NCBI GenBank assembly: GCA_007121375.1
Contig: SKLX01000181.1
Coordinates: 1-14,014, forward strand
Reading direction: 5' to 3'
DNA length: 14,014 bases
Origin: Bacillota bacterium
GTDB lineage: Bacteria > Bacillota > Dethiobacteria > SKNC01
Shown piece after piece: positions 7,526-12,473 of this stretch; position 1 is the stretch's first letter; each line of letters opens with the position of its first letter. The position numbers were made by a program, and so were the translations under genes. The notes beneath the pieces are model-generated. The model was not told the DNA's origin. It made no database searches and worked only from the letters and a program-made list of their open reading frames with translations.

Positions 7526-8002
7526 CTACTTTTTTATATCTTTAATCTGGTATGTAATATCACCCACTGGGGCTTCTACCACAACTACACTCCCTATGGT
7601 TTTTCCCATAATTGCCCTTCCTACAGGAGATTCATTGGAGATTTTGTTTTTTTCCGGGTCGGCTTCTACAGTTCCAACTATAGTATATTGATAAAGCTCG
7701 CATGTTTCCAGGTCTTTAAGTATGACGGTGCATCCCAGACAGACAGCTTCGGTGTTTACCTCACCTTCCTTTATGAGAAGGGTATTTCTCAGCATTTTTT
7801 CCAGGGTGATGATTCTACCCTCGACAAAAGCCTGCTGGTTTTTTGCTTCCTCATATTCGGGATTTTCACTGAGATTTCCGAAATGAAGGGCTGCTTTTAT
7901 CCGGGTGGCCATTTCTTTTCTTTTTACGGTTTTTAAATATTCCAGCTCGCTCTCCAGTTTTTCCAGTCCACTGTAGGTTAAAACTACTTCTTTTGTATGC
8001 AT
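7526..8002 (-). CDS. greA: Transcription elongation factor GreA with Asn at a catalytic-tip position
   Basis: A 158-residue GreA. It enters the RNA polymerase secondary channel and stimulates cleavage of backtracked RNA. Residues 1-80 are the N-terminal coiled coil (LESELEYLKTVKRKEMATRIKAA, then the tip and AFVEGRIITLEKMLRN). Residues about 85-158 are the FKBP-like domain (GCTVILKDL, YTIVGTVEADP, ISNESPVGRAIMGK). The tip normally reads GDLSEN, with an Asp and a Glu (Asp41 and Glu44 in E. coli) that coordinate the catalytic Mg2+. Here it is GNLSEN: Asn43 replaces the Asp (codon AAT) while Glu46 is kept. Cleavage activity may be reduced or altered. The ATG follows AAGGAGA by seven bases. Monocistronic by layout, with its own terminator. 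Whether another greA exists elsewhere in the genome cannot be seen. Confidence 0.95.
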   Translation of the reverse strand: MHTKEVVLTYSGLEKLESELEYLKTVKRKEMATRIKAALHFGNLSENPEYEEAKNQQAFVEGRIITLEKMLRNTLLIKEGEVNTEAVCLGCTVILKDLETCELYQYTIVGTVEADPEKNKISNESPVGRAIMGKTIGSVVVVEAPVGDITYQIKDIKK

Positions 8003-8293
8003 ATATCATTCTCCTTTGCCTGAATATTCATAATATTTATAAAATTAATAATCTTGTACTACTATAACATTTTTTACCTCTAAGTGTTTTAAGAAAGTTT
8101 TAAGGGAATCTAAATATTTTTTTAAGTTCCTTTCTGCTCTGATTTATGGGGCTTAGAGAAGGCATCTGACAATTTGACAAAATTAGACATTATTCATCAA
8201 AGGGCCAGGAAGGTTACTGGGAGAATTAAAAAAGATAAATGTGAAAAAGATAATTAGTTTGCAGCAAGATAGCCAGTAAGCGGGGGGATTAGG
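8003..8293. other. Divergent intergenic region between greA and a lipoprotein-like gene
   Basis: A 291-base AT-rich spacer that must contain promoters for both genes. A perfect TTGACA (8174-8179, plus strand) has no good -10 at 16-18 bases, so it is not called. GTTTTAAG occurs twice with an 11-base period (8086-8093 and 8097-8104), about 85-100 bases upstream of the greA start codon; this helical phasing could mark a binding site but is unproven. No gene or RNA is recognised. Confidence 0.4.
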
Positions 8294-9457
8294 GTGAAAG
8301 AATTAGGATCAAAAAGAATAGGGATGAAAAAGATAATAGAGTTAGCACTTCTAAAGAAACTGTTTCCCCTTTTTTTAACATTAAATTTAATTTTTTTCTG
8401 TGGAGGGTGCTTAACTTTTCCTGATCCGGAAAAAAGGGTAGTTAACTTTTGGTCTGCCTATCAGGAGGGGGACTATAAAAAGGCAGAATATTATACAGCA
8501 TTTGACGTGGAAGAGGTATTTGAAAGGATATGGCCTCCTGGAGATGATGAAATATTCAGCGATAAAATGTTCCAAAATTATATTGAACGGGTGGATATTA
8601 CGGTAAAAGGACATGAAGTAGATGACAGCAGGGCTTACGTGGAGGTTTACGTAAGTTGGCCTGATATGGATTATTTTATGGATCGGTTAATGGTGGAGGC
8701 GGTCCCGGCGGCTTTTTCTGCTGCCGCGGCCGGGGCTGATGAAGAGAAAATTGATACTTTTTTGAGGACTTTATCTTTAGAGATACTGGAGGAGACTCCA
8801 GAAATTACTACTCCCCACAGGGTGCCCCTGGAACTGGAAGGAGATGACTGGAAGTTGGTTGAGCCGCCTGTGCCCCATGTTAAGGAAGTGTTCGATTTGC
8901 CCGAGGGGAAAGACGGGAATACTGAGCCGGAAAAATATAGGGTCCCTACTTTTTCAAAAGACTTTTGGGGGGAACCGGAAATCCAGGATGTTAAGGGAGA
9001 GCTCCCCGCTCCTTCAAAGGAACCTGCCGGTGCCGGTGAAGTGGTTAAACTTGATTTTCATGATGCTTTATCTGGAAGGGTGAAACTTGAAATAGAATTG
9101 TTAGAAACCCTTCGGGGTGAAATGGCCTGGAAGAAGGTAAAGGAAGCAAGTCCTTCAAATGAGAGACCGCCAGAGGGGAAAGAATATCTTCTGGCCAAAT
9201 TCAGGATCAGGCTTATAGAAGGGGAAAAAGGGGAACCTTTAAATATTAGTGATTTTATGTTTGAGGCAGTCAGTCATAGAGGGGTGGTATATGAAAACTA
9301 TCTCACCCTTGAAGGCCTTGAGCCTGTCCTGAAGGTGCGCCTTAATGAGGCCGAGGAGTACCAGGGATGGACTTATTTCCTGGTGGGAGAGAAAGATAAA
9401 CCCTTAGCCGTTTTTCAGCGGGGCCAGGAAGGTGAGGCATGTTTTAATTTAGAATAA
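8294..9457 (+). CDS. Hypothetical exported, lipoprotein-like protein with NTF2-like and DUF4352-like domains
   Basis: A 387-residue protein of unknown function. Residues 1-38 are a basic then hydrophobic signal peptide ending FFCGGC. Cys39 could be lipidated, although the lipobox is unusual, with Cys at -3. Residues about 46-192 (VNFWSAYQEGDYKKAEYYTA through DDWKLVEPP) have the helix-rich start and strand-rich end of NTF2-like/DUF4878-type domains. Residues about 195-250 are a Pro/Glu-rich linker. Residues about 255-385 resemble the DUF4352/telokin-like immunoglobulin fold often attached to Firmicutes lipoproteins (VKLEIELLETLRG, GKEYLLAKFRIRL, YQGWTYFLVGEKD). The GTG at 8294 is chosen because GGGGGG precedes it and it keeps the basic n-region; an internal ATG at 8324 lacks a spaced ribosome binding site. 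The stop codon overlaps the first copy of a 28-nt repeat. Confidence 0.75.
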   Translation: MKELGSKRIGMKKIIELALLKKLFPLFLTLNLIFFCGGCLTFPDPEKRVVNFWSAYQEGDYKKAEYYTAFDVEEVFERIWPPGDDEIFSDKMFQNYIERVDITVKGHEVDDSRAYVEVYVSWPDMDYFMDRLMVEAVPAAFSAAAAGADEEKIDTFLRTLSLEILEETPEITTPHRVPLELEGDDWKLVEPPVPHVKEVFDLPEGKDGNTEPEKYRVPTFSKDFWGEPEIQDVKGELPAPSKEPAGAGEVVKLDFHDALSGRVKLEIELLETLRGEMAWKKVKEASPSNERPPEGKEYLLAKFRIRLIEGEKGEPLNISDFMFEAVSHRGVVYENYLTLEGLEPVLKVRLNEAEEYQGWTYFLVGEKDKPLAVFQRGQEGEACFNLE

Positions 9458-9480
9458 CTTAACAACTCACAACACAGTGT
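9453..9480 (+). repeat. 28-nt direct repeat, copy 1
   Basis: Begins with AATAACTTAA and ends with ACACAGTGT. It matches the copy at 12309-12336 at 24 of 28 positions without gaps, and similarity stops at both ends. It overlaps the lipoprotein gene's stop codon and lies just beyond the last gene of the riboswitch-controlled operon. TTTATTAACTTATT (9486-9499) is a partial inverted match to its start. Confidence 0.6.
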
Positions 9481-9494
9481 ATCGATTTATTAAC

Positions 9495-9698
9495 TTATTG
9501 AGCAGGTTTGATGGTGATGGTGAGTTCAACCAGGTGTACCTCTTTAAAACCTTCTTCTACAGATTTTTTCATTAAACCCTCTAATTCTTTTGAGTTTTTT
9601 TCCTTGTAAACGCTGGCTTTGTCTAAGGTTACGCCTGCAGGTCCTTGAGGGCTGTCTTTTAGATAGCCTTCTTTATATTTTACAGCATAGAGCTTCAT
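9495..9698 (-). CDS. 67-residue orphan protein, third gene of the B12-riboswitch operon
   Basis: A small soluble protein, MKLYAVKYKEGYLKDSPQGP at the start, with predicted strand (KLYAVKYK), a polar turn, a helix (KELEGLMKKSVEEG) and a strand (EVHLVELTITIK). There is no Cys, His cluster, signal peptide or membrane segment. I do not recognise a family. The ATG at 9698 has GGAGAGGA upstream at good spacing; a longer reading frame to 9782 has no ribosome site and overlaps the end of the preceding gene. It begins 55 bases after the TrpD-like gene stop on the same strand, with no terminator evident between them, so co-transcription is likely. Its role might be as a small subunit or chaperone for the two enzymes, or may be unrelated. 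Confidence 0.72.
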   Translation of the reverse strand: MKLYAVKYKEGYLKDSPQGPAGVTLDKASVYKEKNSKELEGLMKKSVEEGFKEVHLVELTITIKPAQ

Positions 9699-9753
9699 GG
9701 CAATCCTCTCCTTTCTTTGTTTTATGGTCATATCTAAAGGGCAGGCTGAAGAT

Positions 9754-10881
9754 TCAGGTTTTAATGCAGGTGGCTTTGGCATTTTCCAGGCTTTTTAATT
9801 TTTTCAGGCCCTTCTGGGGGTCGTAGCTTTGTTCTCCCACCCATTCCCTCAATTTTGCCAGGGCCCTTCCTGACTTAATAAGTTCCCTGGACTGGTGGAT
9901 TCCATCCCGGATATCCTTTCCTTTATCCATCAAGTATATTATCAGGGCGGCATTTAAACAGGCAATATCCTCCCGCTCCCTTTCCCCTTCACCCTTAAGG
10001 AGGTTTACCAGCCTTTGGGCTTCTAACTTTTTGCAGGAGGAAGGCTTCAGGTTTTCTTCCCGGCCCCGACTTAGCCCCACATCCTCCGGCGTAAAAGAAT
10101 AACAAATGATCTCTCCATTTTCCTTTAATTCAGCGACCAGGGTCTCCCCCAGGGTGGAGGCTTCGTCCATGCCCCTTTTACCGTCTCTGCTGAGGCCATG
10201 AATAACAAGGGCCCTTTTATAGCCTGTTTCAGCCATGATCAGGGGCATCTTACGAAGAAGTTCCCGGGAATAAACCCCCCGGACCCCGTACTGGGGCAGG
10301 GCAGGGTTGGCCAGGGAGGCGGCCGTATTTAGGATGGTCCCAAAAGAAATCTGGGATAAAATTCTTCCCAGGGCCCGGGGATGAACCTGGGAACTGGTAC
10401 CGTTGAATATTCCTATGCCTGTTTTTTCAATGCTCTTTTTCACTAATTGGGGATTGCATTCCACCTCTATTCCCAGTTCTTCTAAAAGGTCTATGGTTCC
10501 GCAGGGGGAGGTAACCCCCCGGGCTCCGTGCCTGGCCATGGGAATTCCTGCCGCAGCGGCAATTATGGAGGAGGCGGTACTTATGTTGAAGGTTTTTAGG
10601 GAATCCATGCCTGTCCCACAGTTTTCTACAGGTGGGGCTTTAGTATCAAGGGTTATCTTTACCGTGTCCAGCTCATAGATGGCTTCCCAACAACCAGCTA
10701 TTTCATCAATGGTTTCCCCCCTGGCAGCCAGGGCTGCCAGGAAGGCTCCCTGTTGCATTTCCGGCTGTTCATTATCCAGTAATTGCCTGAATGCTTCCCT
10801 GGTTTCTTTCCGGTTCAGGGTTTCCTTATTTATTACCCGGGTAATTATTTTCCCAAATTCCTTAATGTTTTCTCTGGTCAT
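9754..10881 (-). CDS. TrpD-like (anthranilate phosphoribosyltransferase family) protein with altered acceptor pocket
   Basis: A 375-residue protein of the TrpD/nucleoside phosphorylase class III fold. Residues 1-70 are the helical N-terminal domain (FLAALAARGETIDEIAG). Residues 75 onward form the catalytic domain. PRPP-binding motifs are kept: ENCGTGMDSLKTFNISTAS (87-105), and the metal-binding Asp239-Glu240 in GMDEAS. PEDVGL (265-270) is also conserved. Acceptor-side residues differ from authentic TrpD: the usual KHGNR is RHGAR (117-121), so the anthranilate-contacting Asn is Ala, and the Arg in the 'PVRxELG' segment is replaced within ILSQISFG (174-181). It is therefore probably a PRPP- or ribosyl-dependent transferase with another acceptor. 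The ATG at 10881 is ten bases from AAGGAG; an in-frame GTG at 10890 is too close. It starts 14 bases after the dehydrogenase stop and is under the same B12 riboswitch. No other trp gene is present. Confidence 0.88.
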   Translation of the reverse strand: MTRENIKEFGKIITRVINKETLNRKETREAFRQLLDNEQPEMQQGAFLAALAARGETIDEIAGCWEAIYELDTVKITLDTKAPPVENCGTGMDSLKTFNISTASSIIAAAAGIPMARHGARGVTSPCGTIDLLEELGIEVECNPQLVKKSIEKTGIGIFNGTSSQVHPRALGRILSQISFGTILNTAASLANPALPQYGVRGVYSRELLRKMPLIMAETGYKRALVIHGLSRDGKRGMDEASTLGETLVAELKENGEIICYSFTPEDVGLSRGREENLKPSSCKKLEAQRLVNLLKGEGEREREDIACLNAALIIYLMDKGKDIRDGIHQSRELIKSGRALAKLREWVGEQSYDPQKGLKKLKSLENAKATCIKT

Positions 10882-10895
10882 CCTAATCACACTCC

Positions 10896-11942
10896 TTAAA
10901 ATGATATTGTTACCGCCAGTTCACTCATGTCTTCCACCATTTTGAGGCCCTTTTCTATCTCCTCAAGGTTTATAGCCCGGATAGGAATGTCTTTGATTTC
11001 TAGCTTTCGGCTACTTAAGATCTCCAGGGTCCGTTTGTTGTGGTTGATGGAGCAGCCGTAGCCACCAATCATTTTAATTTCCTTGTAATGGATCAGGTTA
11101 AGGTCAAAGGACAGGCAGGGTTCCTCCCAGGCAAGGCCGCTAAAAAAACCAAACCTTCCCCTTTTGGCGGCCATGTGAAGCCCGGAATTAAAGGCCCTGG
11201 GGTCGGGGCAGCAGGGAATAACCACGTCAACTCCCTTGTTGCGGGTGATGTTCATGACTTCCTTCAGGGCATCAGTTTTAAGGGGGTTGATACAGTAATC
11301 AAAGCCCAGGTTTTTAGCCCCGGCTATCCTTTTTTCCAAGGGCTCCACCAGGATAATCGGGCCTGCTCCCCGGGACCGGGCCAGGCGGGCATTTAGTATT
11401 CCTAGCCTGCCTCCCCCGAAGATAAGGACTGTATCTCCTTTTTGCACTTCAAGGGATTCCTGCATGTTCAAGGAGCAGGCCAGGGGTTCTGTCATGGCGG
11501 CCTCCTCAAAGGTTATGTGAGAAGGAATTTTATTAAGTATACCCCTTTTGACTCCCCGGGCCGGGACCAGGAGATATTGGGCAAAACCCCCATCGTAATT
11601 AAACCCCATGATTTGAAGGTGGTTGCAAAGGTTATCCTGGCCCTGAAGGCAGTATTCACATTCCCCGCAGGTTATCCCCGGGGAAACCTGGAGCCTGTCC
11701 CCCTCCCTAATTTCTTTGACTTCCTTTCCAGTTTTCACGGCTGTACCCGTAATTTCGTGGCCCAGAACCCGGGGCATTTTTAGGTCCCGCTGCCCCCGGG
11801 TAAAGCACTTCATATCCGTGCGGCAAACTCCGCAGGCTTCAACCTTTACCAGGACTTCCCCTTCCCCGCAGAGGGGAGTATTAATTTCCTTCAGGGTTAT
11901 CTTGCCGATATCTTCCAAAACAGCAGCTAGCAAAAAACTCAC
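10896..11942 (-). CDS. Zinc-dependent medium-chain alcohol/polyol dehydrogenase
   Basis: A 348-residue member of the zinc MDR family (sorbitol/threonine dehydrogenase type). Catalytic zinc ligands are visible as Cys40 in CGVCRTD, His62-Glu63 in GHE, and Glu152 in TEPLACS. The structural zinc lobe has Cys92, Cys95, Cys98 and Cys106 (TCGECEYCLQGQDNLC). The Rossmann motif GGGRLG is at 176-181, and Glu200 at the end of the second strand suggests NAD(H) preference. Substrate is unknown; candidates are an alcohol, polyol, threonine or aminopropanol-type compound. The start is GTG at 11942, with AAAGGATGAG upstream. It is the first gene after the B12 riboswitch and terminator, and its stop codon touches the ribosome site of the TrpD-like gene, so translation is probably coupled. 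Confidence 0.92.
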   Translation of the reverse strand: MSFLLAAVLEDIGKITLKEINTPLCGEGEVLVKVEACGVCRTDMKCFTRGQRDLKMPRVLGHEITGTAVKTGKEVKEIREGDRLQVSPGITCGECEYCLQGQDNLCNHLQIMGFNYDGGFAQYLLVPARGVKRGILNKIPSHITFEEAAMTEPLACSLNMQESLEVQKGDTVLIFGGGRLGILNARLARSRGAGPIILVEPLEKRIAGAKNLGFDYCINPLKTDALKEVMNITRNKGVDVVIPCCPDPRAFNSGLHMAAKRGRFGFFSGLAWEEPCLSFDLNLIHYKEIKMIGGYGCSINHNKRTLEILSSRKLEIKDIPIRAINLEEIEKGLKMVEDMSELAVTISF

Positions 11943-11980
11943 CTCATCCTTTCAGCCTCTCTTTACTTTCTTTTATTTTC

Positions 11981-12016
11981 AAAAAAAAAGTCCACGCTAA
12001 TCAAAGCGTGGACTTT
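11981..12016 (-). terminator. Intrinsic terminator, expression platform of the B12 riboswitch
   Basis: On the minus strand AAAGTCCACGCT (12016-12005) and AGCGTGGACTTT (11998-11987) are perfect 12-bp partners with a six-base loop, ending in a run of nine T (11989-11981). It lies between the riboswitch aptamer and the dehydrogenase start codon, which is the classic arrangement for ligand-induced transcription termination. Confidence 0.92.
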
Positions 12017-12034
12017 CCATCATCCATCTTTATT

Positions 12035-12061
12035 AAACCGCCTTTGGCTCGAAGGCAGTTT
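12035..12061 (-). other. Stem-loop between riboswitch aptamer and terminator
   Basis: On the minus strand AAACTGCCTT (12061-12052) pairs with AAGGCGGTTT (12044-12035) at nine of ten positions around a seven-base loop. It lies directly 3' of the aptamer. It could be a structural spacer or part of the switching fold. No simple complementarity to the terminator stem is obvious, so I do not call it an antiterminator. Confidence 0.5.
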
Positions 12062-12067
12062 AAAATA

Positions 12068-12230
12068 TTTCAGGCAGGTCTTCTGACTCAGGGTCATTAC
12101 CAGCCAAACCACCTTCCCCCTGGCGGAGTGGTATAAGGCAGCTGGTTTACCATTACAGCGGCGGGCCCGTCCGGGAATCTCACCCGGTTCCCTATTCTCC
12201 CTTCTATTAAATAATGAAGGGCACCTGAAA
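12068..12230 (-). promoter_or_regulatory. Adenosylcobalamin (B12) riboswitch
   Basis: About 163 bases on the minus strand match the cobalamin riboswitch consensus. TTTCAGG opens and CCTGAAA closes the P1 stem. Between them are AATAGGGAAC, GGTGAGATTCCCGG, ACGGGCCCGCCGCTGTAA (the B12-box core), GGGGGAAGG, and TGACCCTGAGTCAGAAGACC near the 3' end. Known members bind adenosylcobalamin or related cobamides and usually turn genes off when ligand is abundant. The terminator 50 bases downstream fits a transcription-OFF switch for the dehydrogenase, TrpD-like and 67-residue genes. Aptamer identity is strong; ligand subtype (adenosyl, methyl or other cobamide) cannot be decided by eye. Confidence 0.96.
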
Positions 12231-12260
12231 CATTTACTATAAAGTTTTTTCTTCCCTTTA

Positions 12261-12289
12261 ATTTTATTAATTACCGGTAAAAAAGTCAA
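12261..12289 (-). promoter_or_regulatory. Sigma-A-type promoter for the riboswitch operon
   Basis: On the minus strand TTGACT (12289-12284), a 17-base spacer and TAAAAT (12266-12261) closely match the vegetative consensus. Transcription would start around 12254, shortly before the riboswitch P1 stem at 12230. Confidence 0.7.
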
Positions 12290-12473
12290 TGGAAAAAATC
12301 TTTCTGCAAATAACTTAATAACTTAATACACAGTGTTGAAGGATATTGTTAGTGTTGCAGGAAGGATAGTGCAGCTAAGGCAGGATTTTACCATATTTTC
12401 TCGGAAAATAAAGGATATTATATTAAATATGTTGAAGATTATGACATTATTGTTTTTTTACTGGAGGTATAAT
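12290..12473. other. Divergent intergenic region upstream of the PAS/GGDEF gene
   Basis: A spacer of 184 bases containing the second 28-nt repeat copy and a perfect 7-bp inverted repeat, TATTTTC-TCG-GAAAATA (12394-12410), followed by AT-rich DNA with a TATATT box-like string. The promoter of the sensory gene must lie here. The inverted repeat could be an operator, but nothing else supports this. Confidence 0.4.
12309..12336 (+). repeat. 28-nt direct repeat, copy 2
   Basis: Same orientation and same length as the copy at 9453-9480, with 24 of 28 bases identical. It contains AATAACTTAA twice, overlapping, and ends ACACAGTGT. It lies just upstream of the promoter of the riboswitch operon, so the two copies bracket that operon exactly. 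Confidence 0.6.

Noticed and set aside
8174..8202. TTGACA as a -35 promoter box for the lipoprotein-like gene
   Set aside because: No acceptable -10 box occurs 16-18 bases downstream (TCAAAG at 17).
9754..10881. Annotation as tryptophan-pathway trpD
   Set aside because: Acceptor-binding residues are changed, no other trp gene or T-box/tryptophan leader is present, and control is by a B12 riboswitch.
10403..11783. Plus-strand frames opposite the TrpD-like and dehydrogenase genes
   Set aside because: They mirror well-supported coding sequence on the other strand and lack ribosome sites and recognisable domains.
12020..12289. Minus-strand reading frame of 89 residues
   Set aside because: It lies across the B12 riboswitch and its leader; the sequence conservation is explained by RNA structure and there is no ribosome binding site or family resemblance.
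9453..12336. The paired 28-nt repeats as a CRISPR array or transposon ends
   Set aside because: Only two copies almost 2.9 kb apart, in direct rather than inverted orientation, with no cas, integrase or transposase gene.
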